15,596 nucleotides of DNA from Bacteroidales bacterium UBA5429 (GCA_002427605.1 DIRT01000015.1:567-16162), one strand, 5' to 3'; shown: positions 8,270 to 15,313, counted from the stretch's first letter. Program-made: numbers and translations. Notes: a model not told the origin generated them from the sequence alone.

Positions 8270-8821
8270 ATGAAAAAAACCTTTTTTTTACTCCTGATCA
8301 GTCTGTTTTCACTCTCTGTTTTTGCACAAAAAGGAGAAACTTATGTTGTTCCGGATCTGCCCATCGATGAGGATACCAAATTGGTTACTTACCGCGATGT
8401 GGTTCGTGAAAAGGGTACTCCACAAGAGTTGTATGACCGTGCAATGGATTGGATTAAAGCCTATTACAAAAACACCAATGAGGTAATTAAATCTTCGGAT
8501 CGTGAGAAGGGAGTGATAGAAATGAGGTCCAGTGTCAAGATTCACGTGATCACGAAAAATGGCACCAAAGTGTTTAAGAATATCGTTTATTACAATTTTA
8601 GATTGGAGTGTCGTCAGGACAGATACCGTTATACCATCACCGATTTCAATGAAAAAGCAGCGGCGGCAGCTCCCATTGAATGGTGGTTTGATCAGACCCA
8701 TTCACGCTGGCAACCTACTCTGTTTGATAATCTTAACGAAATTCATGAACAGATTCAGAGTTTGTTGATTTCGCTTGAAGAGGGAATGGCTCCCAAAGTG
8801 GAAAAGGTGGACGATTGGTAG
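8270..8821 (+). CDS. Secreted DUF4468-like protein
   Basis: The function is unknown. A type I signal peptide is clear: MKKT, a hydrophobic core from about 5 to 16, and a likely cut after SVFA (A19-Q20), so the mature protein of about 164 residues is exported to the periplasm. There is no lipobox cysteine. The body (about 45-130) alternates charged strands and helices: a helix with YDRAMDWIKAYY, strands GVIEMRSSVKIHV and KNIVYYNFRLECRQDRYRYTITDF, then a helical tail rich in E and Q. This arrangement resembles DUF4468, a TBP-like fold common in Bacteroidota; I assign it by pattern only. It is the last gene of the gldA-folA operon and ends 4 bp from the convergent trmN6 stop, with no room for a dedicated terminator. 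Confidence 0.75.
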   Translation: MKKTFFLLLISLFSLSVFAQKGETYVVPDLPIDEDTKLVTYRDVVREKGTPQELYDRAMDWIKAYYKNTNEVIKSSDREKGVIEMRSSVKIHVITKNGTKVFKNIVYYNFRLECRQDRYRYTITDFNEKAAAAAPIEWWFDQTHSRWQPTLFDNLNEIHEQIQSLLISLEEGMAPKVEKVDDW

Positions 8822-8825
8822 GATT

Positions 8826-9560
8826 CTAAAAATGCAAGTAGAAAGGCTCCGTTAAAGCCCGATAGGCATCACTGTACGTTTGAGGATCTGTTCTTATGCA
8901 CAGTGTCTCTTCTTCAAACTGTTGCACCCTGTTTTTTGAATAAAACTTGATCATTCGATTGATTGGTTTTCCCGCTATCGGCTCTATATTGAGTTGATAA
9001 TGAGGATATAACGGGAAGTTGTTCACTACCCGGTCAAACTCCTGCATCTCGGCAACCGGCAGAATCAAGGCAAATAAACCCTCTGGATCTAAATGATTGA
9101 CAACGAATTGCACCATTTTCTCCCACGTAAAATCTTTATTTCTGTGTTTACTTTTTGTTTTTTTTAAATCAGGGGGGAGCAAACTATTCCCAAAGTAGGG
9201 CGGATTTGACATCATAAGATCGAACGATCGCTCTAACTCAATTTCTCCTAAGGAAGAGTGTAGCAGTTGAATGGCTTGTGTTTGCGGATGAGGAAACTGT
9301 TCCAGGTTACGAATCGCTTCGTCGATAGATGCCCGGTCGGAATCAAAACCGATCAACGTATGAGGATGATCAAAATGTCGGTTCAGCTGGTCGGCTACGC
9401 AAAAAAGGATCACTCCGCAGCCGGTTCCGATATCTAAAACGGAACGGTAAGGACGAATCGGGATGGTTGCCGACAATAACACTGCATCGGTGCCTATTTT
9501 TAATGCACTTTGATGATGATACAGAGAAAAATTTTTAAAATAAAAGGGTTTATGCTCCAT
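8826..9560 (-). CDS. trmN6: tRNA1(Val) adenine-37 N6-methyltransferase
   Basis: This class I SAM-dependent methyltransferase resembles YfiC/TrmN6, which makes m6A37 in tRNA-Val1 in E. coli. With the ATG at 9560 the protein has 244 residues. Visible are the family opener FSLYHHQSALKIGTDAVLL (11-29), the SAM loop DIGTGCGV (43-50), an acidic residue at the end of the second strand (FDSD), and the catalytic NPPY (119-122) of N6-adenine methylases. A longer frame open to 9593 adds 11 poorly fitting residues, so I prefer the internal Met. It overlaps the rimM stop by 11 nt, which implies coupled translation. The broader family also includes RlmF- and PrmC-like enzymes, but the start and NPPYF context fit TrmN6 best. 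Confidence 0.87.
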   Translation of the reverse strand: MEHKPFYFKNFSLYHHQSALKIGTDAVLLSATIPIRPYRSVLDIGTGCGVILFCVADQLNRHFDHPHTLIGFDSDRASIDEAIRNLEQFPHPQTQAIQLLHSSLGEIELERSFDLMMSNPPYFGNSLLPPDLKKTKSKHRNKDFTWEKMVQFVVNHLDPEGLFALILPVAEMQEFDRVVNNFPLYPHYQLNIEPIAGKPINRMIKFYSKNRVQQFEEETLCIRTDPQTYSDAYRALTEPFYLHF

Positions 9561-10074
9561 GAAGATAAATATCGATAAGTCCCTCCGGAGCATCTATATA
9601 GATGGTTTTGTTCTCGCGATCCAGCTTGATAAACAGTTCATCCACAGCGGGAATCAGAACCTCCTTTCCGTTGCAATCCACCTGCATAATTGATGTTTGC
9701 GCCACATCCAGAAAATCAGCCACTTTTCCAATAGAGCCTTTTTGTTGATCTATAACCTCAAACCCGATCACTTCATGATAGTAGAAATTGTTCCCGGTTA
9801 AAGGAGGTAACATCGAAAGGGGAAGATAGAGCTCCATTTTCAACAAATCCTTAATCTCGTCACCTTCAACACCTTCAAACTTAACCACTGCCTGATTGCT
9901 TCCGCGATATTGAAAATCTTCAATCATATAAGGTAGCAACTCTCCGTCAATCTTCACAAAAACCGACTGAAGTGAACTGTAATTTTCCGGCTGATCGGTG
10001 TCCAAATAAACAAAAGCATATCCTTTATAACCAAAATGTTTGGTTATGATACCCAAATAGTAAAAATCTTTCAT
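9550..10074 (-). CDS. rimM: Ribosome maturation factor RimM
   Basis: RimM binds S19 and assists late 16S rRNA processing and assembly of the 30S head. The 174 residues show the N-terminal RimM beta-barrel (YYLGIITKHFGYKGYAFVY near 5-23, where related proteins carry a G-x-x-G turn) and the C-terminal PRC-barrel beginning FYYHEVIGFEV (97-107), with SIGKVADFLD and VLIPAVDELFIKLD. Length is normal for the family. The usual partners rpsP, trmD and rplS are not adjacent; here it sits between the acyltransferase (22-nt gap upstream, including the stop-start interval) and trmN6 (overlap downstream). The operon therefore links two RNA- or ribosome-related genes with a lipid enzyme. Confidence 0.95.
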   Translation of the reverse strand: MKDFYYLGIITKHFGYKGYAFVYLDTDQPENYSSLQSVFVKIDGELLPYMIEDFQYRGSNQAVVKFEGVEGDEIKDLLKMELYLPLSMLPPLTGNNFYYHEVIGFEVIDQQKGSIGKVADFLDVAQTSIMQVDCNGKEVLIPAVDELFIKLDRENKTIYIDAPEGLIDIYLHGA

Positions 10075-10095
10075 GTGAATATAGCTTTAATGGGG

Positions 10096-11880
10096 TTATG
10101 ATTTTTTCTGAAATCTTTTCAGTACCTCTTCGGAACTTCCCTTGGATAACATTCTCAAAGTGATTTCAGGTACCTTTTGACAATCCAACAGGATAAATAC
10201 ATCCAAGGCATCATTAAAATCTTTATCAATATTAAATGAAAGCACCTCTCCATTCAACTGGATATATTTCTTGATTAAAACAGGAACTCCATTGGCTCCT
10301 CTTTCGATATCGAAAATAACCTTATCCAGCATCTCAATCGAATTGATATGCTTCACATTTTTTCTTTCCAAGGTTGTAACAAAAGGAAGCAGCGGATTAA
10401 TAGGTGAAATCCACTTTGACATTTTTTGATTCAGGTGATTCCTTTTCAAATAAGAAACCATCAACTTGATCGACTTATTGGTATAATCACTTGATATTGA
10501 GGCTGGTCCCAACAAATAGCGGTAACTATCATTGAACAATAACACCTGAAGAATCCCTTTCCAGAGAAACATTAAGTTATGGGATCCTTTTTGGTACTCT
10601 TTCACAATAAATGAGCGACCCAATTCCAGTGTTTCATACAAAATTGGATCCATTTTATCGGACATTTTAAAGAGCGTATTGGTATAGAAGCCTTTCTTCC
10701 CATACTTTTCCATAATCTCCGCTCCCATTCCCACTCTGTAGCCTCCGACAATTCTCTGTTTTTCATCATCCCAAATAAAAAGTTGACGATAATACTCGTC
10801 ATATTGATCCGTATCAATCTCTTTTTGGGTTCCCTCTCCCACTTCTCTGAAGGTTATTTCCCGTAATCTTCCAATCTCAATAATGGTATGGGGAATCACT
10901 TCCGGTTCTGCAAAAAAGACAAACATAGAACCTTGTTGGAAAAGCAAATGCTCTTTTTTCAAAATTTCAATCTCATCGATCACCTCCTGAGCTGTATCGG
11001 TGTAATCTACCAGAAGGAGCTCGTTAGACTTACTTTTAGCCTCCTGTACCGTATGCGAAGAGCTGTTTTTTAATAAAAAGAGATTGGTTCTGATATATTT
11101 TGTGTACTCTTCATCTTCCAAATTTTTTACCTTAGCAGGAAAAACCGGGGAAGCAACAGCAATATTGATCTCTGAATTGTCTTTATTGACTAACTCACGC
11201 AGCAATTGTGCTGTTCTTAACATAGGGTGGAATAATCCTAAAAAGTAAAACCAGAAAGAGTTTTTTCCGCTCAAATAGAGAGGCACTATGGGTACATTCA
11301 TTTTTCTGATCAGTTTCATTACTGATCGATTCCATTTGAAATCCGTAATTCTCAGATTCCATTGAATGGTTGCCACGGCACCTGCCGGAAAAATAACTAA
11401 CACTCCACCATCCTGAACATGCTGGATACATTTTTTTACACCGGATATATTTTGAGCGTTTTTTGAATTAAATGGATTGACATCAATAAAAAAGGAGGAA
11501 AGAGGCTCCATTCTACTCAACAAAGAGTTGGCCATAAACTTAACATCCGGTCTGATTCTTGAAATCAGATCGATTAAAACAACACCATCTAAAATTCCTG
11601 TCGGATGGTTTGCCACAATAACGGCACCCCCTTTTTCGGGAATATTTTTCAGTTGATTTAGGTCAGTGATATATTTAATATTGTGTTTACTCAAATAGCG
11701 CCGTGTCATTTCATTACCCTGAAACAACTCCACTTCAGCGTAAACCCGATTCATTTTTTCAACAGCAAGAAAACGAGCAAGAAACTTAACAAAAGTCCGT
11801 GTCAATTTACTTTTTGATTGAGTTAGTTCCTCTACATCAATTAGTTTTTCCCTATTCATATTTCTTAAAGTATAGTTCAA
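10096..11880 (-). CDS. Fused PlsC-like / OlsB-like acyltransferase (OlsF/GlsF type)
   Basis: A two-domain enzyme of 594 residues. The N-terminal half is a PlsC-like O-acyltransferase: NHPTGILDG at 91-99 holds the catalytic His and Asp with five residues between them, as in the COG3176 'hemolysin' branch rather than strict HX4D; FPAGAVA follows at 164-170. The C-terminal half (about 300-594) resembles the OlsB-like acyl-ACP N-acyltransferases, with WDDEKQRIVGGYRVG (370-384) and ELGRSF (419-424). Such fusions are known to make aminolipids in two steps, N-acylation then O-acylation: ornithine lipids (OlsF) or glycine lipids (Gls enzymes of Bacteroidota). Which amino acid is used cannot be told here. 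It opens the operon with rimM and trmN6. An alternative in-frame ATG is at 11859. A plain lysophospholipid acyltransferase is the less likely alternative. Confidence 0.8.
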   Translation of the reverse strand: MNYTLRNMNREKLIDVEELTQSKSKLTRTFVKFLARFLAVEKMNRVYAEVELFQGNEMTRRYLSKHNIKYITDLNQLKNIPEKGGAVIVANHPTGILDGVVLIDLISRIRPDVKFMANSLLSRMEPLSSFFIDVNPFNSKNAQNISGVKKCIQHVQDGGVLVIFPAGAVATIQWNLRITDFKWNRSVMKLIRKMNVPIVPLYLSGKNSFWFYFLGLFHPMLRTAQLLRELVNKDNSEINIAVASPVFPAKVKNLEDEEYTKYIRTNLFLLKNSSSHTVQEAKSKSNELLLVDYTDTAQEVIDEIEILKKEHLLFQQGSMFVFFAEPEVIPHTIIEIGRLREITFREVGEGTQKEIDTDQYDEYYRQLFIWDDEKQRIVGGYRVGMGAEIMEKYGKKGFYTNTLFKMSDKMDPILYETLELGRSFIVKEYQKGSHNLMFLWKGILQVLLFNDSYRYLLGPASISSDYTNKSIKLMVSYLKRNHLNQKMSKWISPINPLLPFVTTLERKNVKHINSIEMLDKVIFDIERGANGVPVLIKKYIQLNGEVLSFNIDKDFNDALDVFILLDCQKVPEITLRMLSKGSSEEVLKRFQKKS

Positions 11881-11903
11881 ATTTTACACTATAGAACAAA
11901 GTT

Positions 11904-11912
11904 GCAAATATA
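11904..11912 (-). promoter_or_regulatory. Candidate promoter -7 element of the acyltransferase-rimM-trmN6 operon
   Basis: The minus strand reads TATATTTGC, an exact TAnnTTTGC match, 23 nt before the first ATG. A TTTG at 11935-11938 (minus strand) lies 22 nt further upstream and is a fair -33 element. The short leader would favour the ATG at 11859 if initiation is a few bases downstream of the box. Confidence 0.65.
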
Positions 11913-11983
11913 CGGAAAGTATACCGAAACCGTACAAAATTTTAACAAATAAAAGATTCATTTATTGTATCGAAAAAAATCTT

Positions 11984-11992
11984 TACCTTTGC
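11984..11992 (+). promoter_or_regulatory. Candidate promoter -7 element of the cyclophilin-pheS operon
   Basis: TACCTTTGC matches the -7 consensus exactly, 50 nt upstream of the cyclophilin ATG, leaving a leader of roughly 40-45 nt that is A-rich. A possible -33 element (TTTATTG, 11961-11967) has slightly short spacing. It is divergent from the acyltransferase promoter. Confidence 0.65.
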
Positions 11993-12042
11993 ATCTTCAT
12001 TTTTAGAGATCAAATCAATAAAAAAAATCTAAATTTTAAGAA

Positions 12043-12777
12043 ATGAAAAAAATTACCAATCTCCTTGTTTTAATATTAGTAATGAGCTTTATATCAGGTT
12101 GTTCCGTAAATGGAAAAGCCAAAGAGAACACCGAACAAAGCGATACTACAACAGTTGACACAAAACCTGAAAAAATGACACAAGTTAAATTTAATGTTGC
12201 AATCAACGATACCGAAGGTGAAATTATCATTCAATTGTACAATGAAACTCCACAACACCGTGATAACTTTATCAAATTAGTGAATGAGAAATTCTATGAT
12301 GGAGTTCTATTTCACCGTATTATTCAACAATTTATGATTCAATGTGGGGATCCTGATTCCAAAAATGCCAGACCCAATCAACAGTTGGGTAGCGGTGGAG
12401 TAGGTTATACCATTCCTGCAGAGTTTGTTTCTACCCTTTTCCATAAAAGAGGGGCTGTAGCTGCTGCCCGATTGGGCGATATGCAAAATCCTACCAAAGC
12501 CTCTTCCGGTTGTCAGTTCTACATTGTAGATGGTAGAACATTCAGTGCCGCTGATATGCAAATGATGGCTCAAAGATCAGGACATCAGTGGACTCCCGAT
12601 CAAATCAACACCTACGAAACCATAGGAGGTGCTCCTCATTTGGATGGTGCTTACACTGTTTTTGGCGAGGTAATCAAAGGGATGGAAGTAGTGGATCTTA
12701 TTGCTGCTCAACCTAAAAACAACTTTGATCGTCCGCTTAAAGATATCAAAATCATCTCAGCTACTATTGTCGAATAA
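12043..12777 (+). CDS. Cyclophilin-type peptidyl-prolyl isomerase lipoprotein
   Basis: A cyclophilin that would speed proline isomerisation in envelope proteins. The first 20 residues are a lipoprotein signal with lipobox I-S-G-C20, so the protein is probably anchored to the inner or outer membrane facing the periplasm; a polar linker (21-45) follows. The cyclophilin fold runs from about 47 to 244: FHRIIQQFMIQ (90-100) contains R92 (CypA R55), F97 and Q100; SSGCQFYIVDG (154-164) holds Q158 and Y160; H199 matches CypA H126. Two active-site-neighbouring positions are cysteine where relatives usually have Gly and Ser: C101 (in QCGDP) and C157. A residue insertion of about 30 between 165 and 196 is typical of bacterial versions. 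It is followed by pheS after 11 nt. Confidence 0.93.
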   Translation: MKKITNLLVLILVMSFISGCSVNGKAKENTEQSDTTTVDTKPEKMTQVKFNVAINDTEGEIIIQLYNETPQHRDNFIKLVNEKFYDGVLFHRIIQQFMIQCGDPDSKNARPNQQLGSGGVGYTIPAEFVSTLFHKRGAVAAARLGDMQNPTKASSGCQFYIVDGRTFSAADMQMMAQRSGHQWTPDQINTYETIGGAPHLDGAYTVFGEVIKGMEVVDLIAAQPKNNFDRPLKDIKIISATIVE

Positions 12778-12788
12778 GAAATCAATCC

Positions 12789-13811
12789 ATGTCAAAAATA
12801 GAACAAATCAAAAGTGAATTGGAGCAGTTCGTTATTGAAAATAATGAACAGTTAGAACAGTTTAGATTGCAGTTTTTAACCAAAAAATCTGAACTCCAAA
12901 CGCTTCTGGGAGAGATTAAAAATGTTGCTGTTGAGTCAAGAAAAGAATTTGGACAGGAAGTCAATAATCTCAAAGCTTTAGCCCAGGAGATTTACAATAG
13001 CAACAAGGAAAAATTAGAATCCAATCAGACGCTTACCCGTTCCGGTTTGGATTTGACCAGAAGTTCCAACAATCTCTATATCGGTTCCATGCATCCCGTT
13101 TCGATTGTACTCAATCAGATCTGTGATATTTTTGAAAAAGTGGGTTTTGTTACCGCTTATGGTTCTGATATTGAGGATGATTGGCATGTATTCTCCGCAT
13201 TGAATTTCCCTCCGGAACATCCCGCGAGAGATATGCAAGACACCTTTTTCATCGAGCTCAATCCCGATATTCTGCTTCGTACGCACACCTCATCGATTCA
13301 GGTTCGGACTATGGAGACACAAGCTCCGCCTATCCGGGTGATTTGTCCGGGGAGGGTTTTCCGTAATGAAACGATTACTGCCAGATCGCACTGTATTTTC
13401 CACCAGGTTGAAGGGCTCTATATAGCAGAGAAAGTTACTTTCGCCGATATGAAACAGATCCTGCTTTACTTTGCACAGGAGATGTTTGGTCCCGACACTA
13501 AAATCAGACTGAGACCCTCTTATTTCCCATTTACAGAGCCTTCTGCAGAGATGGATATTGAATGTTTGATTTGTGGGGGCAAAGGATGTAATGTGTGCAA
13601 ACATTCCGGATGGGTAGAAATTTTAGGTTGCGGTATGGTGGATCCCAACGTACTGCTCAGCTCCAATATTGATCCGGAAAAATACTCCGGCTATGCTTTC
13701 GGAATGGGTATTGAAAGAATCACAATGCTCAAATACCGAACCAACGATATCCGGCTCTATTTTGAAAATGATATCCGTTTTATTGAGCAGTTTACCAAGG
13801 TAAGCCGGTAA
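12789..13811 (+). CDS. pheS: Phenylalanine--tRNA ligase alpha subunit
   Basis: PheS forms the catalytic half of the (alpha-beta)2 PheRS that charges tRNA-Phe. The 340 residues show an N-terminal coiled-coil region (about 1-80, rich in K, E and Q) that contacts tRNA, the HPARDMQDTF segment (144-153), motif 2 around FRNETITARSHC (191-202) and motif 3 GYAFGMGIERITMLKY (301-316). A cysteine cluster C259-x2-C262-x4-C267-x2-C270, followed by C281, looks like a metal or structural knuckle and is, to my knowledge, usual in Bacteroidota PheS. pheT is not in the window, so the beta subunit is encoded elsewhere, as in many Bacteroidota. No terminator hairpin was found after the stop. Confidence 0.98.
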   Translation: MSKIEQIKSELEQFVIENNEQLEQFRLQFLTKKSELQTLLGEIKNVAVESRKEFGQEVNNLKALAQEIYNSNKEKLESNQTLTRSGLDLTRSSNNLYIGSMHPVSIVLNQICDIFEKVGFVTAYGSDIEDDWHVFSALNFPPEHPARDMQDTFFIELNPDILLRTHTSSIQVRTMETQAPPIRVICPGRVFRNETITARSHCIFHQVEGLYIAEKVTFADMKQILLYFAQEMFGPDTKIRLRPSYFPFTEPSAEMDIECLICGGKGCNVCKHSGWVEILGCGMVDPNVLLSSNIDPEKYSGYAFGMGIERITMLKYRTNDIRLYFENDIRFIEQFTKVSR

Positions 13812-13814
13812 TAT

Positions 13815-13832
13815 AAAGGCGGAAGGCGGAAG
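13815..13832 (+). repeat. Left arm of inverted repeat (GGCGGAA heptamers)
   Basis: Two tandem copies of GGCGGAA. The 16 bases 13816-13831 are an exact reverse complement of 14250-14265 on the far side of the palindrome. Confidence 0.9.
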
Positions 13833-13840
13833 TTTTTTTG

Positions 13841-13903
13841 GTAGATAGCAGAAAGTAAAGTTAATTTCGTATTTCATATTTCTTACTTCTTATTTGGTAT
13901 TTT
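13841..13903 (+). repeat. Degenerate 7-bp tandem array, nine units
   Basis: Read in steps of seven from 13841 the units are GTAGATA, GCAGAAA, GTAAAGT, TAATTTC, GTATTTC, ATATTTC, TTACTTC, TTATTTG and GTATTTT. The first three share a purine-rich pattern and the last six share NTATTTC. The register holds without a gap for 63 bp. Confidence 0.75.
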
Positions 13904-13916
13904 AAAAAATTGGGGG

Positions 13917-13958
13917 GCATTTTGATTTCGGATTTCGGAAGTTTGGTATTGAGGTTTT
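13917..13958 (+). repeat. Second heptamer block with GATTTCG pair
   Basis: In 7-base steps: GCATTTT, GATTTCG, GATTTCG, GAAGTTT, GGTATTG, AGGTTTT. The bases 13924-13933 are an exact reverse complement of 14239-14248, a second inverted match nested inside the first. Confidence 0.7.
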
Positions 13959-14035
13959 TATTAATATAATCCATTGATATTTAATTATATATATATTATT
14001 TTGAAATAAAAAATTTTAGGGGGCAGAATAGATTT

Positions 14036-14085
14036 CCCTTTTAGGTTATTTTATTTCCCCACTCTGGAATTTTAGCCCTTTTAGG
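14036..14085 (+). repeat. Direct 10-mer repeat CCCTTTTAGG, 40 bp apart
   Basis: Identical CCCTTTTAGG copies lie at 14036-14045 and 14076-14085, exactly 40 bp start to start. No function is evident. Confidence 0.7.
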
Positions 14086-14162
14086 ATATGCAGTGATCAA
14101 TTACGAATTACGGGGTTAAAACCATAACATATTGATATACAAATAGATGCAATGCCATATTT

Positions 14163-14190
14163 GTAGAGACGTTGCATGCAACGTCTCTAC
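14163..14190. repeat. Perfect 28-bp palindrome
   Basis: GTAGAGACGTTGCA is followed directly by its reverse complement. It resembles the GTAGAGACG...CGTCTCTAC palindromic elements that I recall as dispersed repeats in Bacteroidota and cyanobacterial genomes. CATATT occurs just outside it on both sides (14156-14161 and 14194-14199), a possible target-site duplication, although the area is AT-rich and a third CATATT lies at 14128. Confidence 0.93.
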
Positions 14191-14249
14191 GAACATATTC
14201 AAAATTATTATTTATGTTTCTGATAATCAGGTTGATAAATCCGAAATCA

Positions 14250-14310
14250 TTCCGCCTTCCGCCTTCCGATTTCCGCCTTTAATTCTACCTTCTACCTTCT
14301 TCCTTCTACC
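14250..14310 (-). repeat. Right heptamer array (TTCCGCC / TTCTACC units)
   Basis: On the plus strand in 7-base steps: TTCCGCC, TTCCGCC, TTCCGAT, TTCCGCC, then a 5-base TTTAA, then TTCTACC, TTCTACC, TTCTTCC, TTCTACC. It is the reverse-complement counterpart of the left array: on the minus strand the order GGCGGAA then GATTTCG again points toward the palindrome. Confidence 0.9.
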
Positions 14311-14323
14311 TTGTAAAACCGTA

Positions 14324-14339
14324 ATTGTTTATTCCGCCT
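14324..14339 (+). repeat. Direct repeat flanking the fic segment, copy 1
   Basis: ATTGTTTATTCCGCCT matches 15548-15563 (ATTGTTTATTCTGCCT) at 15 of 16 bases, in the same orientation, 1224 bp apart. The pair encloses the whole fic gene and its promoter. Confidence 0.75.
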
Positions 14340-14362
14340 GTGTTGGCAGCTGGGCTTTTGTT

Positions 14363-15313
14363 CTATATTCTCTCTAAAATATTCAATAACTGTTCATTCA
14401 GATACAATTTTTCTTTCCCTACCTTAACTGATTTCAAAAATCCGTGCTTTTCCAATGTCTGTAAATAGTTACCGACTGTTTTAGGATTTCCGATGTTTTC
14501 ATCAATCAAATGTTGGCGTTTGGTGTAGGGCAAACGGAACAAAATTTCAACCAAATCTTTGGAGTAAATTTTGGGCAATTTTGCTTTTATTTCGTCCGCA
14601 GTTTTTGTAATTGCAGTTGTAATTTCATTCAAACGCGTTAAACCTTTGTTTGAAGTTACTTCAATCATATCCAACATATACAAAATATAATTTTCCCAAT
14701 CGTTTTTTTCGCTTACACCTCGCAAACATTTGTAATAATCTGCTTTATTTTTGATTATGTATTCACTCAAATAAATGGCTGGCGTATCAAGCAATCCCGA
14801 AAGTTTGAGGTACAACAACAATAAAATTCTTCCTGTTCGTCCGTTACCGTCTGCAAAAGGGTGAATGGCTTCAAACTGATAGTGCAATAACGCCATTTTG
14901 ATAAGTGGGTCAATACTTTCATCTTCGTTAATAAATTTTTCTAAGTTTGCCAATTTTTCACGAATAATATTTTCTCCGCATGGTGGGGTGTAAATTACTT
15001 CGCCTTTTGTATTGCTTAATGTTGTTCCGGGTGTAACCCGAATGGAAGCTGTGTTTTGTTTGATACATTGAACAATGCTAATGCAAAGATTAGTTGTGAT
15101 AAACGGCTTTTTATTCAACTGTTCCAAACCCAACCAAAGAGCCTCTTTGTATCTCAAAACTTCCTTGGTAGCCGGATTTTCCACTTTTCTACCGGCAACC
15201 AACGATTTGTAAAGTTCATCGTTTGTCGTTATTATATTTTCAACCTCAGAACTCGCTTTTGCTTCCTGCAAATAAATGGTATCTAAAAACAGGGTCGGAT
15301 TTGGCAAGTTCAA
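14363..15313 (-). CDS. Fic-family protein AMP-transferase, main reading frame (5' end frameshifted)
   Basis: Fic enzymes transfer AMP (or related groups) from a nucleotide to hydroxyls of target proteins. Counted from the TTG at 15313 there are 316 residues. The catalytic loop HPFADGNGRTGR (151-162) matches HxFx(D/E)GNGRxxR in full, with H151. A TPP flap lies at 109-111. The inhibitory motif (S/T)xxxE(N/G) is present N-terminally as SSEVEN (21-26), making it a class II, self-inhibited Fic. The last 75 or so residues look like a winged helix (KRQHLIDENIGNPKTVGNYL, HGFLKSVKVG), a possible DNA-binding part. No in-frame ATG exists before residue 140, and the expected N terminus lies in another frame upstream (15334-15447). 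The gene may be broken, or restart at TTG. The repaired protein would be about 361 residues, close to Shewanella SoFic. Confidence 0.85.
   Translation of the reverse strand: MNLPNPTLFLDTIYLQEAKASSEVENIITTNDELYKSLVAGRKVENPATKEVLRYKEALWLGLEQLNKKPFITTNLCISIVQCIKQNTASIRVTPGTTLSNTKGEVIYTPPCGENIIREKLANLEKFINEDESIDPLIKMALLHYQFEAIHPFADGNGRTGRILLLLYLKLSGLLDTPAIYLSEYIIKNKADYYKCLRGVSEKNDWENYILYMLDMIEVTSNKGLTRLNEITTAITKTADEIKAKLPKIYSKDLVEILFRLPYTKRQHLIDENIGNPKTVGNYLQTLEKHGFLKSVKVGKEKLYLNEQLLNILERI

Larger units (their letters stand above)
13812..14362. other. Gene-free, repeat-rich region between convergent pheS and fic
   Basis: This 551-bp stretch has no credible ORF on either strand; the one open frame inside it (14147-14377, plus) is low-complexity and crosses into fic. 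It contains two arrays of degenerate 7-bp repeats, a perfect 28-bp palindrome, an AT-rich core (about 13958-14012, with a run of TA steps), G-runs at 13912-13917 and 14019-14023, and a duplicated 10-mer. No U-tailed intrinsic terminator was seen for pheS or fic. Composition and repeats differ sharply from every other intergenic region in the window. Confidence 0.9.

Noticed and set aside
8309..8701. 130-codon minus-strand ORF opposite the DUF4468-like gene
   Set aside because: Antisense shadow; the plus strand has a signal peptide, operon spacing and a consistent domain pattern.
9561..9593. Upstream start for trmN6 at 9593
   Set aside because: The extra 11 residues (MLRRDLSIFIF) do not fit the family opening, and the ATG at 9558-9560 gives a normal start and a small overlap with rimM.
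13903..14040. IS or transposon relic based on two A-tract plus G-run motifs (13904-13917 and 14008-14023)
   Set aside because: The two segments are similar only over short low-complexity runs; no transposase fragment or terminal inverted repeat accompanies them.
13812..14362. CRISPR array
   Set aside because: Repeats are 7 bp, degenerate and contiguous, without conserved 25-40 bp repeats or regular unique spacers, and no cas gene is nearby.
14147..14377. 76-codon plus-strand ORF
   Set aside because: It is made of the palindrome and pyrimidine heptamers, has no promoter box and overlaps the fic 3' end; no protein-like pattern.
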